From positions 1-53,195 of the forward strand of contig CAYYMZ010000004.1 in the NCBI GenBank assembly GCA_964473025.1: a stretch of DNA of 53,195 nucleotides, read 5' to 3'. Positions 31,301 through 38,811 of the stretch are shown here, one piece after another. Source of the stretch: CAYYMZ01 sp964473025. Its GTDB lineage: Bacteria; Patescibacteriota; UBA1384; DTJR01. The notes below the pieces were generated by a model. It did no database searches. It worked only from the letters and a program-made list of their open reading frames with translations, and was not told the DNA's origin. Position 1 is the first letter of the stretch. Every line of letters starts with the position of its first letter. A program made the translations under genes and the position numbers.

Positions 31301-31667
31301 GCGTTTTCAGCCAATGGGTTATACTGGTGATCAGGATATCTCCAACACTTCGTCGATTTCAGATTTTGTGGCGCAGTGGCTTGATAAAAAGTTTTTACAG
31401 GGCGGGGTTAAAACGATGATGCTTCCGTTTGAGGAAAACCCCGATAAAAAGAAGACCCCTGGCGAGAAAATAAAAAACGAAACAACTCCGGTAGCAGAGC
31501 AGACCCCGCTTGAAGGAATGGGCTCGATTGAAGAAGATCTGGAATCGAAGAACAAAGAACTCGGTTTTACCGGCGATACCTGCTCTGAGTGCGGGTCGGC
31601 AATGATGGTTCAAAACGGTAAATGCCTAAAGTGCGTTAATTGCGGGGCAACAACAGGGTGCTCATGA
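28392..31667 (+). CDS. nrdJ: Adenosylcobalamin-dependent ribonucleotide reductase NrdJ
   Basis: A 1091-residue class II reductase that turns ribonucleotides into deoxyribonucleotides with a cobalamin-generated radical. Motifs: NSPQWFNTGL, ACFIQSV, GSGSNFSSLRGKGEPLSGGG, the active-site NPCSEF near residue 422, and the APTGTIGLTMDCDTTGVEPD loop. A C-terminal TSCPD-type region (LTVGLYDDGTPGEIFI) and a four-cysteine ribbon (CSECGS, CLKCVNCG) end the protein; terminal cysteines pass electrons from thioredoxin in related enzymes. No ATP-cone is seen at the N-terminus. cobO overlaps its stop. Confidence 0.96.
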   Translation: MPRASAKQVIAKSSVGKKQGVLKSKKVKRGLEIKRHFTAAGKDPLSDVLYESRSCKIVNPDGTVVFEAKDVEVPKNWSRVATDILISKYLRKSGVPQFDSHGVLIKEKDGKAHLGGEKSVKQVVNRLAKCWRWWGEKYKYFATKADAQNFEDELKFMLVNQYAAPNSPQWFNTGLAISYGIKGSPQGHWYADPKTGKLKQSEDSYTHPQPHACFIQSVKDDLVNQGGIFDLVTREARIFKYGSGSGSNFSSLRGKGEPLSGGGTSSGLMSWLYIFDRSAGAIKSGGTTRRASKMVILNIDHPDIEEFINWKYREEQKAAALIAAGYNGSYEGEAYQTVSGQNSNNTVRVDDPFMEAVEADDDWHLRWRTDMNHIGKTIKARYLWDKIATAAYHCGDPGLQFDTNVNSWNTCLTSGRINGSNPCSEFMFLDDSSCNLASLNLMKFYDLKEKKFDVESFCHATRLWTAVLEISVLMAQFPSYEIAKKSYLFRPLGLGYANLGALLMVMGQPYDSDTGRNAAACITAIMTGESYATSAEMAKALSPFKEYEKNKSDMLRVIRNHRRAVFNAADTEFEDLNIIPYKLDDKLCDDYLLQAARHAWDKALVEGGLHGFRNAQVTLLAPTGTIGLTMDCDTTGVEPDYSIVKFKKLAGGGFFKIINQSVPMALDHLGYTKTEVADIIRYVIGTGSLDLSPHINRASLVKKGFDDATIEKIEKILPGVFDLSQAFNRENVGEELLDKIGIKKEKYSGPAFDLLSALEFSPEQIEEAKNHICGMMTVEDAPRLHDEHLPIFDCANKCGAYGKRFIEATGHVGMMSAIQPYLSGAISKTVNVPSDAKVEDIEKIYFDSWKKGLKAVAIYRDGSKMAQPLSSQEDKKTKEREKEIVIQYKPLRRKMPKERMSITRKVIIGGHKLYLTVGLYDDGTPGEIFITMNQQGSFTAGMIDSFAKILSIGLQYGVPVQTIVSQLRHMRFQPMGYTGDQDISNTSSISDFVAQWLDKKFLQGGVKTMMLPFEENPDKKKTPGEKIKNETTPVAEQTPLEGMGSIEEDLESKNKELGFTGDTCSECGSAMMVQNGKCLKCVNCGATTGCS

Positions 31668-32245
31668 AGAAAAGTAAAAATTCAAAAGTAAAAAGTAAAA
31701 ACTATAAATCAAAAATAAAAGAGCCGAGCAAGGGATTGGTAATTACGTATTATGGAAATGGGAAGGGGAAAACAACCGCCGCACTCGGACTTGCGCTTCG
31801 AGCGTCCGGATACAAGAAAAAAGTTTTAATTATCCAGTTTGTTAAAGGCGACTGGACCTCGGGGGAAGAAAAGGCAGTTGAAAATCTTAAAACCGTAAAG
31901 CTCGTAAAGTCAGGTGCTGGATTTGTCGGTATTTTAGACGACAAAAAACCAATAGGTATTCACCAAGAAGCTGCCCAAAAAGGTTTGAGTTTGGCTCAAA
32001 AATCACTATCTAATCATGAAGTAATAATTCTTGATGAAATCTTGGGAGCTGTAAAAGGCGGTTTGGTTTCGCAAAAGGATGTGCTAGAAATAATTGATCG
32101 CAAACCCCAAAACTCAATATTGGTTTTGACCGGAAGACCGAAAATTAACCCTGTCTTAAAAAAATCCGATTTAATCACCGAGATGCGCTGTATAAAACAT
32201 CCTTTTGACCGCGACATAATGGCCATTAAGGGGATTGACTACTAA
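31664..32245 (+). CDS. cobO: Corrinoid adenosyltransferase (CobO/BtuR)
   Basis: A 193-residue ATP:cob(I)alamin adenosyltransferase that makes adenosylcobalamin. The P-loop is YGNGKGKTTAALGLALRASG near residues 30-49; other family blocks are VLIIQFVKGDW, GEEKAVENL and EVIILDEILGAVKGG (Walker B-like). A lysine-rich N-terminal extension of about 25 residues is unusual. ATG 31664 overlaps the nrdJ stop (ATGA), so the enzyme is translationally coupled to the reductase that needs its product. No corrin ring synthesis genes are in view, so cobalamin is probably taken from outside. Confidence 0.93.
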   Translation: MKKSKNSKVKSKNYKSKIKEPSKGLVITYYGNGKGKTTAALGLALRASGYKKKVLIIQFVKGDWTSGEEKAVENLKTVKLVKSGAGFVGILDDKKPIGIHQEAAQKGLSLAQKSLSNHEVIILDEILGAVKGGLVSQKDVLEIIDRKPQNSILVLTGRPKINPVLKKSDLITEMRCIKHPFDRDIMAIKGIDY

Positions 32246-32250
32246 CAATC

Positions 32251-32259
32251 TGCTATAAT
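32251..32259 (+). promoter_or_regulatory. Extended -10 promoter of the lipoprotein gene, likely leaderless
   Basis: TGC-TATAAT (hexamer 32254-32259) with the ATG at 32267, 7 nt downstream, and no Shine-Dalgarno sequence. A TTGACT at 32235 is too close (13 nt) to be a standard -35. Confidence 0.55.
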
Positions 32260-32266
32260 AAGTGTG

Positions 32267-32842
32267 ATGAAAAGATCCGTATATTTGTTGATTTTGGCTC
32301 TCCCGCTTATGCTGGCTGGGTGTTCTTCAAAAAACACCACCAATACCACTCAGGTGACTCCTACGAGCTCAGGACAGGAAATAAGCGATATCGAGCCCAC
32401 CCTAAAACAAACCGGCTTTGACAGGTTGCAATTAACTGATCCTATTTTATTTAGCTATCTTGAAGCAAGCAATAAGGGCAGCGGAAATTTTCTCTCCGCA
32501 AACAACGCAAGCCAGACAGAATTAGCAAAAATTGGAAAACAGGCCTCATTTGCCAAGAAGCAAAAATATAATATTTCAGGACTGGTTCAGATATTAAGTA
32601 CAACGAAATTGGCGTTTAAATCTTTCTCGTACAACGGATCCTGCGGCACAATCACGATAAATCCAACAATTTCGACAAACATAAAGAACCCGTTTGCTCC
32701 GGTTTATTCAATCCAAGCACCTTTGTCTGGATCCAATTTTGAGGCCGATTTGCCTTCAAACTTGAATCTGCTCCAATTTGACTCGATCAGTATTTTTTGT
32801 TCTAATAAACCTGAAGAGCCCGTCTCTACAGCATTCTTTTAA
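32267..32842 (+). CDS. Putative lipoprotein of unknown function
   Basis: A 191-residue protein with a lipoprotein signal (YLLILALPLMLAGCSS): hydrophobic core then lipobox LAGC with Cys near residue 18. A Thr/Ser/Asn-rich linker follows. The mature part has no recognised domain; it contains short strands (SYNGSCGTITINPTI) and two later cysteines, so one disulfide may exist. It is the first gene of a unit that runs into DUF6580 and thioredoxin. The ATG at 32267 is preferred over GTG 32264 because of its distance from the -10 box. Confidence 0.65.
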   Translation: MKRSVYLLILALPLMLAGCSSKNTTNTTQVTPTSSGQEISDIEPTLKQTGFDRLQLTDPILFSYLEASNKGSGNFLSANNASQTELAKIGKQASFAKKQKYNISGLVQILSTTKLAFKSFSYNGSCGTITINPTISTNIKNPFAPVYSIQAPLSGSNFEADLPSNLNLLQFDSISIFCSNKPEEPVSTAFF

Positions 32843-32856
32843 CCATATAATCTAAG

Positions 32857-33405
32857 ATGATTTATCTACTTGCCGGCTTAGGTGTCATATCTAGGTTAAT
32901 ACCCCACTGGCCAAATTTTGTACCGATTGGGTCAATTGGCATATTTGCCTCAAACAAAAAAGGCATTTTGACATCGGCCCTAATCGTTTTGGCGGTTATG
33001 GTCATAACCGACATTTTCCTCGGGTTTTCATTCGTTTCTTTCTTCGTCTATACAGGTATGCTATCCTATGTTTTTTGGGGACAGCTCTCAAGACGGGGAA
33101 CCCTTGGAATGCTTGGGGCGCCCATTGGGGGCTCGATTTCATTTTTTATTATTTCGAACTTGGGCGTTTGGCTTGGGCCGTGGTACACGCACGACCTGAC
33201 AGGTTTTATCCGCTGTTTTACCTTGGCGATCCCATTTTATAAATTCACGTTATTTAGTGATATAATTTTCACGGCAGCAATCTTTGCAATTTATGCCTTG
33301 GTAGTCAAATATAAAACAGGTGGTTTGCGGGTGCAGCGCAAGCCTAACGAAAAGGAGATTCGATGGCACAGCAGATTACTGAAAGCCAGTTTGAACAAAA
33401 AGTAA
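32857..33405 (+). CDS. DUF6580 family putative transporter component
   Basis: A 182-residue membrane protein with about five hydrophobic segments. The start LLAGLGVISRLIPHWPNFVPIGSIGIFASNK and the MVITDIFLGF block match DUF6580, which resembles substrate-binding S components of ECF vitamin transporters. The C-terminal half has LGVWLGPWYTHDLTGF and a short basic tail. Given its place between the adenosyltransferase and thioredoxin, a role in cobalamin uptake is a reasonable guess but not shown. The thioredoxin start lies inside its 3' end. Confidence 0.7.
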   Translation: MIYLLAGLGVISRLIPHWPNFVPIGSIGIFASNKKGILTSALIVLAVMVITDIFLGFSFVSFFVYTGMLSYVFWGQLSRRGTLGMLGAPIGGSISFFIISNLGVWLGPWYTHDLTGFIRCFTLAIPFYKFTLFSDIIFTAAIFAIYALVVKYKTGGLRVQRKPNEKEIRWHSRLLKASLNKK

Positions 33406-33671
33406 TCAAGGGGGATTTGCCCGTAATGGTTGATTTTTTTGCCGAGTGGTGTGGGCCATGTAAAATGATAGCTCCCATGATCAAGGAGATATCAAGTGAA
33501 GTTAAAGGGAAAGCGCGCGTTTTTAAAGTTGATATAGATAAGAATCCGGCACTGGCCAATAAATATCAGGTCATGTCCATTCCAACGATTGTGTTTTTTA
33601 AAGACGGAAAAGTTACCAATCAATTAGTTGGAACTGTAAGCAAAGAGGATTTGATAAAAAATCTAATATAA
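33363..33671 (+). CDS. trxA: Thioredoxin
   Basis: A 102-residue thioredoxin with the active site EWCGPCKM (Cys30 and Cys33), the buried aspartate in VMVDFFAEW, the MSIPTIVFFKDGK cis-proline loop and the GTVSKEDL helix. It supplies electrons to ribonucleotide reductase and other disulfide targets; thioredoxin reductase is not in the window. It starts 43 bases before the DUF6580 stop with AAGGAGA upstream, so is read from the same transcript. The helicase follows directly. Confidence 0.95.
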   Translation: MAQQITESQFEQKVIKGDLPVMVDFFAEWCGPCKMIAPMIKEISSEVKGKARVFKVDIDKNPALANKYQVMSIPTIVFFKDGKVTNQLVGTVSKEDLIKNLI

Positions 33672-36560
33672 GTGAAAGATATTGATTCCCTTGACGATCT
33701 AAATTCTGAACAAAAAAAGGCAGTTACTCATAAAAACGGTCCGTTGCTTTTAATCGCCGGTGCGGGGACAGGAAAAACTACTGTTATCACCCGTAGGATT
33801 GTCCATATCATCTCAAAGAAATGGGCAAAGCCGTCGGAAATATTGGCGCTTACATTCACGGAGAAAGCTGCCGCTGAGATGGAACAGCGCGTCGATGTTC
33901 TGGTCCCTTACGGATATGTTGATATTCAAATTTCAACCTTTCACGCTTTTGGTGACCGCCTACTCCGTGACTACGCTATCAATCTGGGCTTACCCGCAAG
34001 TTTTAAGATTTTAACTCAAATTGAACAGGCAATTTTTATGCGGGAAAACATCTTCGCCTTCGATTTAAAACATTTTCGGCCAATTTCAAACCCACTGGGA
34101 CACATAGAGGCCTTGCTCAAACATTTTTCACGCCTGAAAGACGAACTGGTCTCTCCCGAACATTACCTGCGCTGGGCTCAAACACAAAATTCAAAGCTAA
34201 AAACCAAAAAGAAGACTTCGCAAGAAGTTATTGAAGCAGAAAAAAAACTAGAGCTTGCCGGTGCTTACCAGCAATACAATGATTTGATGATTCAGGCGGG
34301 CAATCTGGATTTTGGCGATCAAATATTTTTAACCTATAAATTGCTAAAGGAAAACAAAAGTGTTTTGAGCGAATGCCGGAAGCGCTATAAATATATTTTG
34401 GTAGATGAATTTCAGGATACAAACTATGCTCAAAATGAAATTGTGAAATTACTTGCTACAAAAGAGGGAAATATAACTGTTGTCGGAGATGACGATCAAT
34501 CAATTTACAGATTCCGGGGAGCGGCTATATCGAATATTCTTGATTTTAAAAAATACTATAAGCAGGTGTCAGAAATTGTACTGAAAAAGAATTACCGGTC
34601 AACTTGTGAAATTTTAAACGCAGCATATCAATTAATTCAAAGCAATAACCCCGACCGTCTTGAATATAGAAATCATATTGATAAAAAATTGACATCCACA
34701 AGGCGGGGGGAGAGCCCCGAGCTTTTGCATTGCGATACGTTATCGTGCGAGGCGGATTCGGTTACTGCCAAAATCCTCGAATTAAAAAAGCGGAAAAAGT
34801 ATGGCAATAACGATTTTGCCATTTTGGTTAGGGCCAACAGCCACGCTGAACCTTTTATCCAATCACTGAAGGTCAATGGCTTGCCTTATGCTTTCTCCGG
34901 CGCGAGCGGTCTTTTTTCAACGGCTGAGATAAAAATGTTAGTCGCGTTTTTAAAAACGCTTGTTTACGACGATGACAATTTAAGCTTTTACTCCCTCGCA
35001 ACCAGCGAACTTTATTCGATTCCGCATGCAGCAATGACGACCTTTTATACGAAAGCACAACGGTCTAACAGGTCTGTGCTCGAAATTGCCACCGCGGCGA
35101 AAGAAGAGGTTGGCCAATACCAAGAGAAGATAACCGAGATTGTTCAAGATATCGAAGAGTTCAGACAAAAAAAGAATGAACCGGTTGGCGAGGTGTTATA
35201 TGAATATTTAGTACAAAAGAAATATCTAAAACAACTGTCTAAAAACGCAACAGTTGAAGATGAAATCAAAGTTTATAATATTGCTAAATTCTTTGACCGG
35301 ATCAGCCAATTCAATCATTCAAGCGTCGACCGCGGCGTAATAGCATTCTTGAATGATTTGGAGCTGATTTTGCAATTAAGCGACGAAATTCAAACAAGCG
35401 ATATCGATCCAGACCTCGACGCGATTAACGTATTGACTGTCCACGCCGCCAAGGGGCTCGAGTGGCCCGTGGTCTTTATCGCCAATTGTGTTTCAGACCG
35501 TTTTCCATCCAGAAACCAAAGCGAGCCAATACCGATTCCACAGGATCTCGTAAAAGAGCGTCTGCCCAAAGGGGATTTTCATCTGCAGGAAGAAAGGCGT
35601 TTATTTTACGTTGGGGCAACCCGAGCCAAAGATTTTCTGTATTTAAGCTCCGCTGATGATTATGGAGGAAAAAGGGTGAAGAAGCTTTCCTTATTTGCCT
35701 TAGAGCTATTAAATGAGCCGGATCAGGAAAAAATCAAACACCGCTTGTCGCCGATGCAAAAAATCGAACGGTTCAAAAAAATCAAAGAGGCAAAAATCAA
35801 TTTATCAAATAGGTTTACAGGTGATATTCTAAAGCTCTCCCGCAATCAGATTGACGATTATTATTCCTGCCCCAAGAAATTTTATTTCGCCCACGTCGTT
35901 AAGATTCCGCTTTTAGAGAATCAAAATTTAATGTACGGTACAGCGATCCATGGCGCTCTTGATCACTATTTCGCCCGCAAAATAAGTGGGGAAAGGCCGG
36001 GTTTGAAACAAATTCTCGAAGATTATAATCAGGCCTTCAAAAACGTCGGGTTCATAACGAGGGAACAGGAAGAAAAAAGGCACGACGAAGGCATCAAAGT
36101 ATTGACCAGATTTTTTGCCGAGGAAAGTCGGGATCCGCTTAAAGTGCAAAAAGTTGAGGAACGCTTCGAATTTTGCGAGGGTAAAGTTAAAATAACCGGC
36201 CGCTATGACCTTATTTGCAAGCATGGGGACTTAGATGAAATTGTTGATTTTAAAACATCAAAGGTAGATGCACAAAAAGATGCTGACAGAAGAATCAAGC
36301 AGTCGTCGCAGATGATGGTCTATGCTTTAGCATGGCGCTCTAAATACGGTAATATTCCCAAAACAACTCTTCATTTCATTGAGTCAGGATTAAAGGGCGA
36401 GATAATATTTAGCGAAAAAGATTTGATTAAAACCAAGGAAATGATCGGAAGCGTCGCGGCCGGTATAAGAGCCGCAGAGCTTAAGGCAACGCCTGGACGT
36501 TTTGAATGCAAGCAGTGTCCGTATAGGGATATTTGCCCGGATAGTGAAAAATCGGCTTAA
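33672..36560 (+). CDS. UvrD-type helicase fused to Fe-S PD-(D/E)XK nuclease
   Basis: A 962-residue SF1A helicase with a C-terminal nuclease, for DNA repair or recombination. Helicase motifs: Q-motif LNSEQKKAV, I LLIAGAGTGKTTVITRRI, II LVDEFQDTN, III GDDDQSIYRFRGA, V LTVHAAKGLEWPVVFI, VI EERRLFYVGATRAKD. The nuclease (about 720-960) has DEIVDFKTSK and QMMVYALAW. Four cysteines, one in DYYSCPKKFYF and three in CKQCPYRDIC, match the iron-staple seen in AddB and Cas4. The arrangement is like a one-chain, AddA/AddB-like enzyme. GTG start one base after trxA. Confidence 0.9.
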   Translation: MKDIDSLDDLNSEQKKAVTHKNGPLLLIAGAGTGKTTVITRRIVHIISKKWAKPSEILALTFTEKAAAEMEQRVDVLVPYGYVDIQISTFHAFGDRLLRDYAINLGLPASFKILTQIEQAIFMRENIFAFDLKHFRPISNPLGHIEALLKHFSRLKDELVSPEHYLRWAQTQNSKLKTKKKTSQEVIEAEKKLELAGAYQQYNDLMIQAGNLDFGDQIFLTYKLLKENKSVLSECRKRYKYILVDEFQDTNYAQNEIVKLLATKEGNITVVGDDDQSIYRFRGAAISNILDFKKYYKQVSEIVLKKNYRSTCEILNAAYQLIQSNNPDRLEYRNHIDKKLTSTRRGESPELLHCDTLSCEADSVTAKILELKKRKKYGNNDFAILVRANSHAEPFIQSLKVNGLPYAFSGASGLFSTAEIKMLVAFLKTLVYDDDNLSFYSLATSELYSIPHAAMTTFYTKAQRSNRSVLEIATAAKEEVGQYQEKITEIVQDIEEFRQKKNEPVGEVLYEYLVQKKYLKQLSKNATVEDEIKVYNIAKFFDRISQFNHSSVDRGVIAFLNDLELILQLSDEIQTSDIDPDLDAINVLTVHAAKGLEWPVVFIANCVSDRFPSRNQSEPIPIPQDLVKERLPKGDFHLQEERRLFYVGATRAKDFLYLSSADDYGGKRVKKLSLFALELLNEPDQEKIKHRLSPMQKIERFKKIKEAKINLSNRFTGDILKLSRNQIDDYYSCPKKFYFAHVVKIPLLENQNLMYGTAIHGALDHYFARKISGERPGLKQILEDYNQAFKNVGFITREQEEKRHDEGIKVLTRFFAEESRDPLKVQKVEERFEFCEGKVKITGRYDLICKHGDLDEIVDFKTSKVDAQKDADRRIKQSSQMMVYALAWRSKYGNIPKTTLHFIESGLKGEIIFSEKDLIKTKEMIGSVAAGIRAAELKATPGRFECKQCPYRDICPDSEKSA

Positions 36561-36695
36561 TAACAGAGTTGTTAAAACTTGATAAAAAAGCCAGTATTTA
36601 TTTACAATTAGATTTCGGTTTCTCCTTAGCCAGCCAGATGGCTGCCGATTTTCTACTACCGGGTTTGTCCGGATGCAATTATCTAAAGCTTGATT
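36561..36695. other. Intergenic stretch after the helicase-nuclease
   Basis: No ORF. CAGCC-AGAT-GGCTG (about 36633-36646) is a weak 5-bp hairpin with ATTTT nearby that may end the helicase transcript. Nothing else is recognised before the promoter at 36696. Confidence 0.3.
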
Positions 36696-36724
36696 TTGAC
36701 TCCAATATAGCCCATAATTATAAA
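36696..36724 (+). promoter_or_regulatory. Promoter of the small membrane-protein pair
   Basis: TTGACT (36696-36701), a 17-nt spacer and TATAAA (36719-36724), giving a leader of about 60 nt before the ATG at 36793. Confidence 0.6.
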
Positions 36725-36792
36725 TAATAAACCAACTAAAGGCGGTTTGTGGACGCAACGCAAACTTAAACCTTAACAAAAAAGGAGGTGGG

Positions 36793-37131
36793 ATGGCGAA
36801 TTTTGGTAGATGGGCTTTTGTGCTTGGGGTTCTAATCGCATTTTTAGCGGGCTTTGTCGAGTGGAGCTGGATGGTCTCCGCACTGGTTGGACTAGGATTG
36901 ATTGTCGGTTTCTTGAATATCTCAACCGAAGAGAGCGAGCGTTTCTTGATCGCGACCGTAGCACTTTTGATTATCGGTACAGCGGGCATTAGTGCCTTGT
37001 TTTCAACCGGTTCATTGGCTGGAACAACACAGGCTATTCTGAATAATTTCGTTTCATTTGTTGCTGCCGCAGCGTTAGTTGTTGCCCTGAAAACAATTTT
37101 GACAATTCAATCTGACGGTAAGAAAAAATAG
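36793..37131 (+). CDS. Small multi-pass membrane protein, unknown
   Basis: A 112-residue very hydrophobic protein with about four membrane helices (WAFVLGVLIAFLAGF, MVSALVGLGLIVGFL, FLIATVALLIIGTAGISALF, FVSFVAAAALVVALK) and a short lysine tail. A conserved-looking motif NISTEESERFL sits in the loop between helices two and three. Strong AAAGGAGGTGGG 1-3 nt upstream. No function recognised; similar small proteins are frequent in archaea and candidate phyla. It leads into the membrane-anchored gene at 37140. Confidence 0.75.
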   Translation: MANFGRWAFVLGVLIAFLAGFVEWSWMVSALVGLGLIVGFLNISTEESERFLIATVALLIIGTAGISALFSTGSLAGTTQAILNNFVSFVAAAALVVALKTILTIQSDGKKK

Positions 37132-37139
37132 GGGGGAAT

Positions 37140-37712
37140 CTGAGCCACAAAACAGGCGCCATTATTACGTGTTTAGTAATAGCATTTTTAATTGGGATGC
37201 TTGCTTTGTCTTATGTCAGATCAAATGCCCCCGTTTTAAGTTTTTCGCAAAGCAAAAAAACGTTTAATGATATTGCGCTTGGAATGTCATTTAAGTACCC
37301 GCAAAATTTTGAGGTAAGGGAAACGAGAGCGGGAAAAATTACATACATCGATGTTTTTCCGTCCTATCTTCGCAATGAGTTTGAACCGAAGTTCATCGAA
37401 ATAATTGCGATGCCATCCTTGTCAAATGCTCCGCTTGGAGAGATACTACTGGATTCCTATCCGAATATCACAGAGCAGCAGATAACAAAATTATCTAAAA
37501 AGAATGCTGAGGGAGTGCGGATAACGGAAAAGAGTAATATAAATGAAAATTTTATTTTAAGTTATTTGAGATTCGATAAAAAATTATATCTAGCCAAATT
37601 CAACAAGAGCTATTACAATCCAGACAATCCTTTTGTTGCTGTAAACAATTCTTTTTTTGAAAATATCTATATGGGTGTTTTAAACTCCATCACCTTTACC
37701 CCTTCTCAATAA
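37140..37712 (+). CDS. Membrane-anchored PsbP/MOG1-like protein, possible CTG start
   Basis: The first ATG in frame (37197) would cut a hydrophobic helix in half. Reading upstream adds SHKTGAIITCLVIAFLIGM, a good membrane anchor, up to a CTG at 37140 that has GGGGGG 3 nt upstream and lies 8 bases after the previous stop. There is no ATG, GTG or TTG in between. The outer domain (IALGMSFKYPQNFEV, TYIDVFP, FDKKLYLAKFNKSY) looks like the PsbP/MOG1 alpha-beta fold; function unknown. Length would be 190 residues with CTG, 171 with ATG. Confidence 0.6.
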   Translation: MSHKTGAIITCLVIAFLIGMLALSYVRSNAPVLSFSQSKKTFNDIALGMSFKYPQNFEVRETRAGKITYIDVFPSYLRNEFEPKFIEIIAMPSLSNAPLGEILLDSYPNITEQQITKLSKKNAEGVRITEKSNINENFILSYLRFDKKLYLAKFNKSYYNPDNPFVAVNNSFFENIYMGVLNSITFTPSQ

Positions 37713-37736
37713 TTTGCATGTTCGTGCTCTGTTCGG

Positions 37737-37742
37737 TACAAT
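37737..37742 (+). promoter_or_regulatory. Possible -10 box of rmuC
   Basis: TACAAT (37737-37742) with TTGCAT 18 nt upstream. The ATG at 37777 has no Shine-Dalgarno sequence. The intervening GAATTACGAAT string recurs inverted after the rluD-like gene. Confidence 0.35.
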
Positions 37743-37776
37743 ACAAAATAGAATTAAGAATTACGAATGATGAATC

Positions 37777-38811
37777 ATGGATAGCCAAACATTAATTATT
37801 TTAATTGTCGCGGTAGGCCTTTTTGCCCTAATGGCAGGAGCAATTATTTTTTATATCAGCCGAAAAATTCAGGAGCTGAAAAATGATAGACAAAATGACC
37901 AGTCGATGCAGATGCTCAATCAAAATATGCAATCTCTACAGAGCACTTTTCAAGATAAACTCGACCGGACCAATTTGGCCATAAACGAGAGGTTGGACAA
38001 CGCCGCCAAGGTAATCGGCCTTGTAAACCGCGAATTAGGTCAGATGTCGCAGATCGGACAGAGCTTACAAAACTTTCAGGAGTTTTTGAAAAGTCCTAAA
38101 ATGCGAGGTGGTTTAGGGGAGCAGGGTTTAAAGGACATGCTGGCGCAAACCTTTCCAAGCGAGCTCTACCAGATGCAGTATAAATTTAGAAACGGGCAAA
38201 CGGTTGATGCCGCAATTAAAATTGAAGCCGGTATTGTTCCCGTAGATGCAAAATTTCCGCTCGAAAATTTCAATCGCATCCTAAACGCTAAGACAGATGA
38301 AGAGAAGGCAGACGCAAGGAGAAAATTCAGATCTGATTTCCGCGTTCATGTTAATGCCATTGCTAAAAAATATATCCTGCCGGACGAAGGGACGGTTGAT
38401 TTCGCTTTAATGTATATCCCGTCCGAAACTGTTTACTACGAGTTAATCTCAAACGAAACCGATCTTCATGATTATGCGGTAAAGGAAAAAATTATTCCAA
38501 CTTCACCGAATACGTTTTTTTATTATTTGCGTTCGATTATGCTGGGGCTTCAAGGTAAAAAGATTTCAGAAATGTCAAGGCAGATTTTATCAACGTTAAA
38601 AATTATCCAGACCGAGACAAAAAAATTTGGTGAAGGACTGGGGGTTTTAAACCGCCATGTTACCAACGCCAAGTCAACAATGGATAAGGTAGATAGTGAC
38701 TTTTCGCGTTTGTCGGGAAAAATAGAGCAGGTCAATTTATTAGAGTCCGAACAAAAAGAGCTTATCGAGGAAACAGTGGAGCCGGTTGTCGAAGATGATG
38801 GAAAAAATTAA
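37777..38811 (+). CDS. rmuC: DNA recombination protein RmuC
   Basis: A 344-residue protein that limits recombination at inverted repeats in E. coli. One N-terminal transmembrane helix (about 4-26), a coiled coil (about 30-105, rich in Q, N and L), and the nuclease-like RmuC domain. Conserved blocks are KMRGGLGEQGLKDML, VDAAIKIEAGIVPVDAKFPLENF (in parts), DFALMYIPSETVYYEL, IPTSPNTFFYYLRSIMLGLQ and GVLNRHVTNA. The PD-(D/E)XK-like active site would include the VDAKFPLE aspartate and lysine. It overlaps the pseudouridine synthase start by 17 bases. Confidence 0.92.
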   Translation: MDSQTLIILIVAVGLFALMAGAIIFYISRKIQELKNDRQNDQSMQMLNQNMQSLQSTFQDKLDRTNLAINERLDNAAKVIGLVNRELGQMSQIGQSLQNFQEFLKSPKMRGGLGEQGLKDMLAQTFPSELYQMQYKFRNGQTVDAAIKIEAGIVPVDAKFPLENFNRILNAKTDEEKADARRKFRSDFRVHVNAIAKKYILPDEGTVDFALMYIPSETVYYELISNETDLHDYAVKEKIIPTSPNTFFYYLRSIMLGLQGKKISEMSRQILSTLKIIQTETKKFGEGLGVLNRHVTNAKSTMDKVDSDFSRLSGKIEQVNLLESEQKELIEETVEPVVEDDGKN

